A model generated the notes under the pieces. It saw nothing but the letters and a program-made list of their open reading frames with translations. It did no database searches and was not told the origin of the DNA. Shown here one piece after another: positions 1-7,575 of a stretch of DNA of 10,020 bases. Both the position numbers and the translations under genes were made by a program. Position 1 is the stretch's first letter; every line of letters starts with the position of its first letter. Source of the DNA: Clostridia bacterium (GTDB lineage Bacteria > Bacillota > Clostridia > Oscillospirales > CAG-272); assembly GCA_017624795.1 (NCBI GenBank), contig JAGAMJ010000040.1, positions 1 through 10,020 of the forward strand, read 5' to 3'.

Positions 1-852
1 CTCCCGCTTGTGGCGGACATTCATTTTGATCATCGCGTCGCGATCGCTTGTGCAGAGCGCGGTGCGGATAAGATCCGCATCAACCCCGGCAATATCGGCG
101 GCGAGGAAAACGTGCGCGCTGTTGTCAAGGCGTGCCGCGAGCACGGCGTGCCGATCCGTATCGGCGTCAACGGCGGCTCGCTGGAAAAGCATATTCTTGC
201 AAAATACGGCGCACCCACCGCCCAGGCATTAGTGGAAAGCGCGCTGTATCACGCAAAGCTGCTTGAAAAATTTGATTTTTACGACACTGTGATCTCGATC
301 AAGGCATCGAACGTGCATACGATGATCGCCGCGAACCGTTTGCTTGCTGAGAAATGCGACTATCCGTTGCATTTGGGAGTGACCGAGGCGGGAAATGCAC
401 AAATGGGCAGCATCAAGAACGCTATCGGGATCGGTGCGCTGCTTGCCGACGGCATCGGTGATACCTTGCGCGTGTCGCTGACTGCCGATCCCGTTCAGGA
501 GATCGCCGCCGCACGGCGTATCCTTTCCGCCCTCTCGATCGAGGGGCAATCGGGCTTAAATATTGTAAGCTGCCCAACCTGCGGTCGCACAAGGATCGAT
601 CTGATCGCTTTGGCAGACCGTTTTGAAAAGGCGGCTATGCGCGAAGGGCTGATGGACTTGCCCTTGCGCGTCGCTTTGATGGGGTGTGTTGTCAACGGCC
701 CGGGCGAGGCAAGAGAGGCCGATATCGGCATCTGCGGCGGAGATGGGGAAGCGCTGCTGATCAAAAAGGGTAAGATCCTTTGCAAGATCCCCGAAGCCGA
801 CGTGATCGACGTTTTGATTGCGAAATTAAAGGAAATAAAAGAAAAGATGTAA
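1..852 (+). CDS. ispG: 4-hydroxy-3-methylbut-2-enyl diphosphate synthase, 5'-truncated by window edge
   Basis: IspG (GcpE) is the cytoplasmic iron-sulfur enzyme that converts methylerythritol cyclodiphosphate to HMBPP in the MEP isoprenoid pathway. The frame is open from base 1; the first visible residues, LPLVADIHFD, belong inside the TIM-barrel domain, so roughly 65-70 N-terminal residues lie outside the window and the GTG at 10 is not the start. In the 283 visible residues I see the barrel segments (KIRINPGN, GVNGGSLE, LHLGVTEAG) and then the iron-sulfur domain. Cys191 and Cys194 (SCPTCGR), Cys229 (MGCVVNGPGE) and Glu236 have the spacing of the four cluster ligands known from E. coli IspG (C270, C273, C305, E312). 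All key residues are present, so the gene looks functional. polC follows after 30 nt; in Clostridia ispG is often followed by polC, usually with dxr and rseP upstream, which could be expected to the left. Confidence 0.96.
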   Translation, partial: LPLVADIHFDHRVAIACAERGADKIRINPGNIGGEENVRAVVKACREHGVPIRIGVNGGSLEKHILAKYGAPTAQALVESALYHAKLLEKFDFYDTVISIKASNVHTMIAANRLLAEKCDYPLHLGVTEAGNAQMGSIKNAIGIGALLADGIGDTLRVSLTADPVQEIAAARRILSALSIEGQSGLNIVSCPTCGRTRIDLIALADRFEKAAMREGLMDLPLRVALMGCVVNGPGEAREADIGICGGDGEALLIKKGKILCKIPEADVIDVLIAKLKEIKEKM

Positions 853-868
853 GCGGCGGATATCCGCT
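852..868 (+). other. Small palindrome between ispG and polC
   Basis: GCGGATATCCGC at 856-867 is a perfect 12-base palindrome, and AGCGG (852-856) can also pair with CCGCT (864-868) around a 7-nt loop. It overlaps the ispG stop codon and lies just ahead of the polC ribosome binding site at 873-878. No T-tract follows, so it is not a terminator. It could be a weak mRNA stability or processing hairpin, or chance. Confidence 0.35.
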
Positions 869-882
869 GTAAAAGGAGATAT

Positions 883-2499
883 ATGGCGGGTAAAAATTTA
901 TTGCAAATCTTTGAAAAATATCAACCCGGCGAGCAAAATGCCGCGTGGATGCTGACTGCCACGGACATTCGCTTGCGCGCGGACAAGGAGCGGCGAATGA
1001 TCGAGGTCAGCGCCGCTTTTCCCGCGTTGATCGAAAAAAGAGTGCTGTATACGGTCGAGGCGGAGATCGCGAAGGCGTATCAGCTCACTCACGTGCGTAT
1101 TTTGCCGCGCTATCCCGCCGCGCTTTTCGATCAGCGTTATATCCCGGAGCTTTTAGAGGAAACGCAACGCGTGGGCATCGTCGCCCGTGGATTTTTCCAT
1201 TCCTATCGCGCCCGTCTTGAAGGGGACAAGCTCACCATTGAAATGCCTTATGCGAACGAAAGTCTGCTTTTGATGGAGGCAGGACAAACACCCACGGTCA
1301 TCGAGGGGATCATTCGCAGTGAGTTCGGGCTTTCCTGTAAGGTGGAGCTTTGCCACTCACCCGAGCTTGCCGCCGAGTATTCCTTTGCCGATACCGAGGC
1401 AGAGCTTGCCGAATGGGACGTGAAGCTGCAACAAAGCAGCAAGGAATACGAAAACCGCGCCGCAAGCCGTTCGATCGGTCCGAGCGAATCGGCGATGACG
1501 GCTTCCTCCGCGGAGCTTTCCAACGCGCATCGCACGATGAGCTTGCTTGGCGAGATCGGTGATGCCGTGATCGAGGACGGCATCTGCCGGATCGGATCAC
1601 GTAAATTTGATATTTCAAGCCCTGATTTCATATCAGGTGCGCCCTTTGAGATCAAACCCGTTCCGCTTGCCCGTGTAGACAGACAAATGCGTAACGTGGT
1701 GATCATCGGTGAGGTCTTTGGCTACACGCAGGACACCAACCGCGCAGGGGACAAGATCAACGTAAATTTTGGCATCACGGACGGAAATACCTCTATTATG
1801 GTCAAGAAATTTTCCCTTGATCCCGAAGATGCCAAAACGCTGTCTGCTTCTGTGCGCGACGGTGCCGCGCTTGCGTTGAAGGGTTATGCCAAGCACGACA
1901 CCCATAAGGACATGGTGGACGTGGACGTGACCTTCTATTACAGCGATATTGCCGTTGTGAAAAAAATTGATCGCGTCGATAATGCACCCGTGAAGCGCGT
2001 TGAGCTTCATTTACATACCACCATGTCCAATATGGACGCCCTGATCCCGCCCGATAAGGCGGTTGCTATGGCAAAGAAATGGGGACACCCCGCCGTGGCA
2101 ATCACCGATCACGGCAACGTGCAGGGCTACCAGGACGCGATGCTTGCCTCTGAAAAGCTGGAACAAAAGGTGATCTACGGTATGGAGGCATATTTTGTCA
2201 ACGATACCGCAAGTGCTCTCTCGGGCGATTACAAGGGCAGCTTTGACGATGAATTCGTGGTGTTTGACATTGAAACCACGGGACTTTCCAATGAGAACTG
2301 CGGTATCACCGAGATCGGCGCCGTTAAGGTCAAAAACGGCGAGGTTTTGGAGCGCTATAATACCTTTGTTAATCCCGAAATGCCGATTCCGCAGGATATC
2401 GTGGAGCTGACGGGCATCACGGACGATATGGTCAAGGATGCACGTGTGATCGCTCAGGTCCTGCCCGAATTTTTGCCTTTGTGGGGGATCGGCTTCTGA
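883..2499 (+). CDS. polC: DNA polymerase III alpha subunit PolC, N-terminal part (frame broken at its 3' end)
   Basis: This is the N-terminal part of PolC, the essential replicative polymerase with built-in 3'-5' proofreading in Firmicutes. The ATG at 883 is preceded by AAGGAG at 873-878. Domains in order: the PolC-specific N-terminal region (about residues 1-230); an OB-fold (about 268-355, from RNVVIIGEVFG); the first half of the PHP domain with metal-type histidines in ELHLH (His376, His378) and ITDHG (Asp409, His410); then the start of the inserted DEDDh exonuclease, VFDIETTG, with Asp462 and Glu464. The frame then leaves the family: after VLPEF (residue 530) it reads ten foreign residues ending LWGIGF and stops at 2499. 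The expected continuation, FAFVGDRLLIAHN, is in the -1 frame on the same strand. On its own this product would have an incomplete exonuclease and PHP domain and no polymerase domain. Confidence 0.93.
   Translation: MAGKNLLQIFEKYQPGEQNAAWMLTATDIRLRADKERRMIEVSAAFPALIEKRVLYTVEAEIAKAYQLTHVRILPRYPAALFDQRYIPELLEETQRVGIVARGFFHSYRARLEGDKLTIEMPYANESLLLMEAGQTPTVIEGIIRSEFGLSCKVELCHSPELAAEYSFADTEAELAEWDVKLQQSSKEYENRAASRSIGPSESAMTASSAELSNAHRTMSLLGEIGDAVIEDGICRIGSRKFDISSPDFISGAPFEIKPVPLARVDRQMRNVVIIGEVFGYTQDTNRAGDKINVNFGITDGNTSIMVKKFSLDPEDAKTLSASVRDGAALALKGYAKHDTHKDMVDVDVTFYYSDIAVVKKIDRVDNAPVKRVELHLHTTMSNMDALIPPDKAVAMAKKWGHPAVAITDHGNVQGYQDAMLASEKLEQKVIYGMEAYFVNDTASALSGDYKGSFDDEFVVFDIETTGLSNENCGITEIGAVKVKNGEVLERYNTFVNPEMPIPQDIVELTGITDDMVKDARVIAQVLPEFLPLWGIGF
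2470..2481 (+). other. polC: Frame break in polC (one base short)
   Basis: The upstream frame reads GAA TTT TTG CCT TTG TGG GGG ATC and soon hits TGA at 2497-2499. The frame with family-like protein on the right reads TTT GCC TTT GTG GGG GAT CGG. Adding one T to the T5 run at 2470-2474 gives LPEFFAFVGDRLLIAHN, a smooth PolC sequence. One extra T in the run at 2478-2480 (LPEFLPFVGDR) or one extra G in the G5 run at 2483-2487 (LPEFLPLWGDR) would also restore it. All three are homopolymer length changes, typical of sequencing or assembly errors or of slippage mutations. The break is seen directly; its cause is not. Confidence 0.9.
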
Positions 2500-5297
2500 T
2501 CGCGCACAATGCCGATTTCGATATGGGCTTTATTCGTGTGGCTGCCAAGCGCTGTGGCCTTGATTACGACCGCCACCCGTATTTGGACACGGTGTCGCTT
2601 TCCAGACACCTGAATCCCGAGTTGAAAAGTCATAAGCTAAATAAATTGGCGGAATACTTCAAGCTCGGTGATTTCAATCATCACCGTGCTTCGGACGATG
2701 CCGAAATGCTTGCGATGATCTATTTTTGCATGCAGGAAAAGATGCAGAAAATGGAGATCCGCAATTTCAAGCAGCTTCAAGATGAAATGAGCGCCTCTGC
2801 CGATCCCTTGCGCTTGCCGACCTATCACCAGATCATATTGGTAAAAAACAAGATCGGACTGAAAAATCTTTATAAGCTTGTTTCCTATGGATATTTGAAC
2901 TATTTCCGTAAGGTTCCGCGCATACCTAAAACTGTGCTTGAAAAGCACCGCGAGGGGCTGATCATTGGTTCTGCCTGCGAGGCAGGTGAGCTGATCACCG
3001 CTATACTTGACAACAAGCCGCAGGGTGAAATCGAGGAGATCGCTAAATTTTATGACTATTTAGAGATCCAGCCCATCAGCAACAATCGCTTTATGATCGA
3101 CAAGGGACTCATCGCCGATGAGGAAGGACTGCGGAATCTAAACCGCCGCATAGTGGCACTTGGCGATAAGCTGGGGATCCCTGTGGTCGCGACCTGCGAC
3201 GCACATTTTATGAACGACGAGGACGAGATCTTTCGCAAGATCCTTGTCAGTGTCAAATTCAAAAACGAGGATAAGGATTCCCATCTGTATTACCGTACCA
3301 CCGAGGAAATGCTGGAAGAATTTGCCTATCTCGGCGAAGATAAGGCATACGAGGTGGTCGTCACCAACACCAATGCGATCAACGACCTGATCGACAACGA
3401 TATCCGTCCGTTCCCAAAGGGAACCTTCACCCCGAATATGGAGGGAGCAGAGGAGGACTTGCAGCGCATCTGCTATGAGCGCGCAAAGTCAATGTACGGC
3501 GATCCGCTACCCGATATCGTTGCAAAGCGCCTGGATAAGGAGCTGACTTCGATCATCAAAAACGGTTTTGCCGTACTGTATATGATCGCGCAAAAGCTGG
3601 TTTGGTACAGCGAAAGCCAAGGGTATCTGGTTGGCTCGCGCGGCTCGGTCGGTTCTTCCGTAGTCGCTTCTATGGCGGGCATTTCGGAGGTCAACCCTTT
3701 GCCTCCGCACTATTGGTGCCCCAAGTGCCGACACAGCGAATTTGACGTGCCGGCGGGAATTGGCTCGGGCTTTGATCTGCCCAACAAAAACTGCCCCGTA
3801 TGCGGCACGAAAATGAACAATGACGGGCACGATATCCCCTTTGAGACCTTTCTTGGCTTTTACGGCGATAAATCGCCCGATATCGACTTGAACTTCTCGG
3901 GTGAGGTGCAGGGCCGCGTGCATAAATATACCGAGGAATTGTTCGGTGCGGAAAACGTGTTCCGCGCGGGAACGATCGGCGGTATCGCGGACAAGACCGC
4001 ATTTGGCTTTGTGCTGAAATATCTGGAAGAAAAGGGGCTTTCGATCCCGCGCGCGGAGATGAACCGACTTGCCGCCAACTGCGTTGGCGTCAAGCGTTCG
4101 ACAGGACAGCACCCCGGCGGTATCGTGGTCGTACCCAAGGAATATGAGATCTATGATTTCTGCCCGGTGCAGCACCCCGCCGATGACCCGAATTCCGATA
4201 TCATCACCACGCACTTTACCTTTGAATATCTGCACGATACGCTCTTAAAGCTCGATGAGCTGGGACATGATATTCCGACGAAATACAAGTGGATCGAGCG
4301 GTTTTCCAACACAAGCGTTATGGACGTTCCCATGAATGCGCGCGAGGTCTATGATCTCTTTCTTTCCACAAAGCCGCTTGGCATCTCGCCCGAGGATATC
4401 GATGCAAAGATCGGTACCTACGGCTTGCCCGAATTTGGTACCAACTTCGTTATGAGAATGGTGGAGGAGGCAAAGCCCAAATCCTTTGCGGATCTGTTGC
4501 AGATCTCGGGACTTTCTCACGGCACGGACGTTTGGACGGGCAACGCACAGGATCTGATCAAGGAAGGCATTTGTGATATTTCACACGTGATCGGGTGTCG
4601 TGACAACATCATGAACGACTTGATCCGTTATGGGCTTGAAAACGCCCACGCCTTCAAGATCATGGAAAGTGTGCGTAAGGGCAGAGGGCTGACCCCCGAA
4701 TGGGAGGCGGAAATGCGCGAGCATAACGTGCCCGAATGGTATATTGGCTCGTGTAAGAAGATCAAGTATATGTTCCCGAAAGCCCACGCCGCCGCTTACG
4801 TGATGTCGGCGATCCGCCTTGGCTGGTACAAGGTGCATATGCCCATCGCGTTCTACTGCGCGATGTTTACGGTTGCACCAGGCGGATTTGACGCAGAGAT
4901 CGTTATGGGTGGAAAATCCAAGGTCGTTGCGACGATCAAGGATATTGAAAAGCGCGGAAAAGAGGCATCTCCCAAGGAGCAAGCATCTGTTCCGACCTTG
5001 AAATTGATCAATGAGTGCATGGCGCGCCATATCCGTTTTTTGCCCGTGGATCTGGAAAAATCCGATTCCCGTGCGTTTTTGCCTGAAAACGGCAGTATCC
5101 GTATGCCGTTTTCGGCGCTCGGCGGCGTTGGCGAAAATGCTGCGGAAAATATCATCAAGGCGCGCGAGGAGGAGCCGTTCTTCTCGATCGAGGATCTTCA
5201 AATCAGAGCTTCTCTGAACAAAAGCGTCATTGAAACGCTGCGCCACGCAGGTGTTTTAGACCATATCAACGAAACCGATCAGTTATCAATGTTTTGA
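2481..5297 (+). CDS. polC: DNA polymerase III alpha subunit PolC, C-terminal part (polymerase domain)
   Basis: This is the rest of PolC in the -1 frame, given here from its first possible start codon, GTG 2481, though the protein match begins a few codons earlier. It is very probably continuous with the upstream part; fused numbering adds 533. It opens with the remaining exonuclease motifs: LIAHNADFD (Asp547 fused), then NHHRASDDAE (His601, Asp606). The second half of PHP follows (TCDAHFM, His775). The polymerase domain has LVGSRGSVGSS (918-928), a four-cysteine zinc-binding pair CPKC and CPVC (Cys946, 949, 971, 974), and the catalytic PDIDLNFSGE with Asp1000 and Asp1002. The FRAGTIGG and RSTGQHPGG motifs come next, and the protein ends in a helix-hairpin-helix-like region. 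The total of about 1471 residues is normal for PolC. No good ribosome binding site precedes 2481, so separate translation looks unlikely. birA starts 8 nt after the stop. Confidence 0.93.
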   Translation: MGDRLLIAHNADFDMGFIRVAAKRCGLDYDRHPYLDTVSLSRHLNPELKSHKLNKLAEYFKLGDFNHHRASDDAEMLAMIYFCMQEKMQKMEIRNFKQLQDEMSASADPLRLPTYHQIILVKNKIGLKNLYKLVSYGYLNYFRKVPRIPKTVLEKHREGLIIGSACEAGELITAILDNKPQGEIEEIAKFYDYLEIQPISNNRFMIDKGLIADEEGLRNLNRRIVALGDKLGIPVVATCDAHFMNDEDEIFRKILVSVKFKNEDKDSHLYYRTTEEMLEEFAYLGEDKAYEVVVTNTNAINDLIDNDIRPFPKGTFTPNMEGAEEDLQRICYERAKSMYGDPLPDIVAKRLDKELTSIIKNGFAVLYMIAQKLVWYSESQGYLVGSRGSVGSSVVASMAGISEVNPLPPHYWCPKCRHSEFDVPAGIGSGFDLPNKNCPVCGTKMNNDGHDIPFETFLGFYGDKSPDIDLNFSGEVQGRVHKYTEELFGAENVFRAGTIGGIADKTAFGFVLKYLEEKGLSIPRAEMNRLAANCVGVKRSTGQHPGGIVVVPKEYEIYDFCPVQHPADDPNSDIITTHFTFEYLHDTLLKLDELGHDIPTKYKWIERFSNTSVMDVPMNAREVYDLFLSTKPLGISPEDIDAKIGTYGLPEFGTNFVMRMVEEAKPKSFADLLQISGLSHGTDVWTGNAQDLIKEGICDISHVIGCRDNIMNDLIRYGLENAHAFKIMESVRKGRGLTPEWEAEMREHNVPEWYIGSCKKIKYMFPKAHAAAYVMSAIRLGWYKVHMPIAFYCAMFTVAPGGFDAEIVMGGKSKVVATIKDIEKRGKEASPKEQASVPTLKLINECMARHIRFLPVDLEKSDSRAFLPENGSIRMPFSALGGVGENAAENIIKAREEEPFFSIEDLQIRASLNKSVIETLRHAGVLDHINETDQLSMF

Positions 5298-5300
5298 GGA
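5296..5300 (+). promoter_or_regulatory. Ribosome binding site fixing the birA start
   Basis: GAGGA at 5296-5300 overlaps the polC stop codon (TGA 5295-5297) and sits 5 nt before the ATG at 5306. This makes ATG 5306 the preferred start over the in-frame TTG at 5294, which would overlap the polC stop and has no upstream site of its own. Confidence 0.75.
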
Positions 5301-5305
5301 AGATT

Positions 5306-6025
5306 ATGGAGTTGCACGTTTACGAAACGCTTCCGTCTACGAACCGCACCGCCCATGAGGCGGCGCAATCGGGGGCGCAGGAATTTTATACCGTGATCGC
5401 AAAGGAGCAGACCGCGGGACGCGGTCGCCTTTCCCGCAGCTTTCATTCGCCGCTTGGTGGGACGTATTTCAGCACAGTGCTGCGTCCCACCGTACCGATC
5501 GCACAGTATGGCACCATCACACCCGTGGCGGCGGTGGCGGTCCATCGGGCGTTATACGCCCTGACGGGTGTGTGTACCGAGATCAAATGGATCAACGATC
5601 TGCTCCTGGATGGCAAAAAGGTTTGCGGCATCTTGGCAGAATCAGGCGTGGATCAAAAGGGCGAGCCCTTTGTGATCCTTGGCGTTGGCGTCAATACCGC
5701 TGATGTCCTGTTTCCAACGGAATTGCAAGGTCAGGCAGCATTTATTCCGTATCAGGATCCGATCGCGCTTGTTCAAGCCATTTTGAGCGAGCTTGCCGCG
5801 TATGAGCAGACCATAAGAAATGGCGGTTGGCTTGATTATTACCGTTCGCACTGCTGCTTTTTGGGTAAATCCGTCACGGTGATCGGGCGGGATCAGGTCC
5901 GCAGTGCTATTGCCCTTGATATTCTGGCAGACGGTGCTTTGCGTGTGGATTTTGGGAACGGCGAGCAAGAGGAGCTGCGAGGTGGCGAAATTTCGATAAG
6001 ATCGGCGCAATTTCGCAAAATCTGA
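5306..6025 (+). CDS. birA: Biotin-[acetyl-CoA-carboxylase] ligase, monofunctional
   Basis: Biotin-protein ligase activates biotin to biotinyl-AMP and transfers it to the lysine of biotin carrier proteins such as AccB, in the cytoplasm. From ATG 5306 the product has 239 residues. The catalytic domain begins at once with PSTN (10-13) and the nucleotide/biotin loop GRGRLSR (38-44), with F46 where many relatives have W. KWINDLLL (94-101) and KKVCGILAE (104-112) follow; Lys105 matches the active-site lysine of E. coli BirA (K183). The C-terminal 45-50 residues fit the small SH3-like domain. There is no N-terminal helix-turn-helix, so it should be an enzyme only and not a repressor of biotin genes. 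Tight spacing to polC suggests co-transcription, and the terminator at 6051-6087 ends the unit. Confidence 0.95.
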   Translation: MELHVYETLPSTNRTAHEAAQSGAQEFYTVIAKEQTAGRGRLSRSFHSPLGGTYFSTVLRPTVPIAQYGTITPVAAVAVHRALYALTGVCTEIKWINDLLLDGKKVCGILAESGVDQKGEPFVILGVGVNTADVLFPTELQGQAAFIPYQDPIALVQAILSELAAYEQTIRNGGWLDYYRSHCCFLGKSVTVIGRDQVRSAIALDILADGALRVDFGNGEQEELRGGEISIRSAQFRKI

Positions 6026-6050
6026 CATAATCTGTAATAGAAGGTTTGTT

Positions 6051-6087
6051 AAAAAAAGGGACGCGTAAAAGTAACGCGTCCTTTTTT
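6051..6087 (+). terminator. Rho-independent terminator after birA
   Basis: GGACGCGT (6059-6066) pairs with ACGCGTCC (6074-6081) around a 7-nt loop, followed by six T (6082-6087). A run of seven A (6051-6057) just before the stem lets the structure extend through A-T pairs and gives it terminator character on the minus strand too. It closes the ispG-polC-birA block and leaves only 34 nt before the dpaA start codon. Confidence 0.92.
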
Positions 6088-6121
6088 GTTACAACTCTCT
6101 TAAAAAAGTGAGGATCATGTC

Positions 6122-7015
6122 ATGATTTTGAATCGATCGGTTGCGATATTAGGCGGAGATAGCCGACAGCTTTCGCTAGCGAGCTATTTGGTAAAAGAGG
6201 GAATCTGCACACGAGTATACGGACTGCCAAAAAAGGATCTTTCGCCAAATATCGAATACTTTGAGGATTGGAGAGAAGCGATCAAGGGAGCTTGCGCGAT
6301 CCTGTTGCCATTACCCGCCTCCTCGGACAGCAAGCATCTCTTTGCGCCGCTTTTTGATATGGCGGAGCCGCTGTTGCTGACAGATCTGTTTGGGGCGGCG
6401 GAAAAGGGCGTTTTGATCGTCGGTGGCAAGTTCAGCCCGACGGTAAAAGCTGCCGCCGCGGAGATTGGATTGCCGCTTTACGACTATTTTGAGCGAGAGG
6501 ATCTGCAAACGAAAAACGCGCTCCCCACCGCAGAGGGCGCGATCTTTATTTTGATGCGCGAGATACCGCGTACGGTATCCGGACTTTCGGTCGCCGTAAC
6601 GGGATTCGGGCGCGTTGCCAAGGCACTCGTACACTTATTGCTGGCTATGGGGGCATCGGTCACCGTGGCTGCCCGCAAGGAGGCGGATATCAAGGCGGCA
6701 AGGGCGCTTGGCTGTAAAACAGTACACCTTATAAACAAAGAAGCTTTGAATGCGCTTTCGGAAGGGCAGTGCGTGATCTTTAATACTGTGCCGCATTGGC
6801 TTTTTTCAGAGGAGGTGCTTTGTGAAATGTCACCCGAAACACTGATTGTTGATCTTGCGTCGGCTCCTGGCGGAGTGGACGCGAACGCGGCGGCAACACA
6901 CGGGATCCGTGTGATATGGGCACTGTCGCTTCCGGGAAAATACGCGCCCGTTACAGCGGGCGAGATCATCGCCCAAAGCGTGCTTTCCCATTTGAGAGAG
7001 GAGGGGATCCTATGA
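6122..7015 (+). CDS. dpaA: Dipicolinate synthase subunit A
   Basis: DpaA (SpoVFA) and DpaB form dipicolinate synthase, which makes dipicolinic acid from a lysine-pathway intermediate in the mother cell; the acid is then loaded into the spore core with calcium. The product has 297 residues, the same length as I recall for B. subtilis SpoVFA. The N-terminal domain starts with the family-type VAILGGDSRQ (7-16). A second Rossmann fold carries VAVTGFGRVAKAL, with the GFGRVA dinucleotide-binding loop at 161-166, followed by a TVAARK strand end. The ATG at 6122 has GAGGA 7 nt upstream (6110-6114). The stop overlaps the dpaB start (ATGA, 7012-7015), so the two are translationally coupled. In B. subtilis the pair sits with asd, dapG and dapA; here it stands alone between birA and a membrane protein gene. 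Expression would be expected in the sporulation mother cell, but I found no convincing promoter. Confidence 0.94.
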   Translation: MILNRSVAILGGDSRQLSLASYLVKEGICTRVYGLPKKDLSPNIEYFEDWREAIKGACAILLPLPASSDSKHLFAPLFDMAEPLLLTDLFGAAEKGVLIVGGKFSPTVKAAAAEIGLPLYDYFEREDLQTKNALPTAEGAIFILMREIPRTVSGLSVAVTGFGRVAKALVHLLLAMGASVTVAARKEADIKAARALGCKTVHLINKEALNALSEGQCVIFNTVPHWLFSEEVLCEMSPETLIVDLASAPGGVDANAAATHGIRVIWALSLPGKYAPVTAGEIIAQSVLSHLREEGIL

Positions 7016-7572
7016 TCGGCTTTGCGCTTTGCGGCTCGTTTTGCACCATTGGCAGTGCACTCACTGAGCTGGCACGTCTGACAGAGCTTTATGAGGTTCA
7101 GGGGATCGTGAGCGATGCGGTATTTCAGACCGACACGCGCTTTGCACCTGCCGCAACGGTTTTAGAAAAGCTGCGACGCCTGACGGGCAGAGAGCTGATC
7201 CACACCATTACCGAAGCAGAGCCGTTAGGACCGAAAACGCCGCTTGAAGCTCTGATCATTTGTCCCTGTACGGGTAATACCTTATCGAAAATGGCGAACG
7301 GTATCACGGACACAAGCGTTTCCATGGCGGCAAAGGCACATTTGCGCAGCGACCGTCCTTTGGTCATCGCGCTTGCCTCCAACGATGCGCTTTCTGCCAA
7401 TCTTAAAAATATTGGGGAGCTGCTCAATCGAAAAAATGTATATTTCGTGCCGATGAAGCAAGACGATCCGAGTGGGAAGCCACATTCCTTGGTTGCGGAC
7501 TTTAACAAGCTTTTGCCCACGCTTGAAGCGGCGATGAAGGGAAAGCAATATCAGCCCCTATTTCAAGAATAA
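7012..7572 (+). CDS. dpaB: Dipicolinate synthase subunit B
   Basis: DpaB (SpoVFB) is the flavoprotein-like partner of DpaA in dipicolinic acid synthesis. ATG 7012 overlaps the dpaA stop and has GAGAGGAGGGG just upstream; the longer open frame back to 6916 only shadows dpaA. The 186-residue product begins with IGFALCGSFCTI, the typical first strand and phosphate-binding loop of this flavoprotein family. CPCTGNTLSKMANGITD (starting at Cys84) is the most diagnostic block, followed by RPLVIALASNDAL and the C-terminal VPMKQDDPSGKPHSLVADF. Length is slightly below the roughly 200 residues usual for B. subtilis. The gene ends four bases before the shared terminator. Confidence 0.94.
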   Translation: MIGFALCGSFCTIGSALTELARLTELYEVQGIVSDAVFQTDTRFAPAATVLEKLRRLTGRELIHTITEAEPLGPKTPLEALIICPCTGNTLSKMANGITDTSVSMAAKAHLRSDRPLVIALASNDALSANLKNIGELLNRKNVYFVPMKQDDPSGKPHSLVADFNKLLPTLEAAMKGKQYQPLFQE

Positions 7573-7575
7573 AAG

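Noticed and set aside
853..882. Terminator between ispG and polC
   Set aside because: The palindrome at 856-867 has no following T-tract and is directly followed by the polC ribosome binding site.
2467..2480. Programmed -1 ribosomal frameshift in polC
   Set aside because: The direction is right for a -1 slip, but the candidate heptamer A TTT TTG does not fit the X XXY YYZ rule, re-pairing on ATT would be mismatched, and I see no obvious stable stem or pseudoknot just downstream. T5 is also short for transcriptional slippage. A missing base is simpler.
4581..5246. Antisense open frame of 221 codons inside polC
   Set aside because: It mirrors codon usage of polC on the other strand, has no family features, and its sense strand is plainly coding. 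The antisense frame at 3507-4235 is rejected for the same reason.
2481..5297. Independent second polymerase gene starting at GTG 2481
   Set aside because: The family match continues upstream of GTG 2481 in the same frame (IFAFVGD), no good ribosome binding site is present, and such a product would begin in the middle of the exonuclease domain.
6117..6125. Two-codon upstream ORF (ATG TCA TGA) overlapping the dpaA start
   Set aside because: It is too short to carry weight, and the ribosome binding site spacing favours ATG 6122. Chance is the better reading.
6916..7011. Longer start for dpaB
   Set aside because: The extra 32 residues only shadow the end of dpaA; ATG 7012 has a strong ribosome binding site and gives the family N-terminus IGFALCGSFC.
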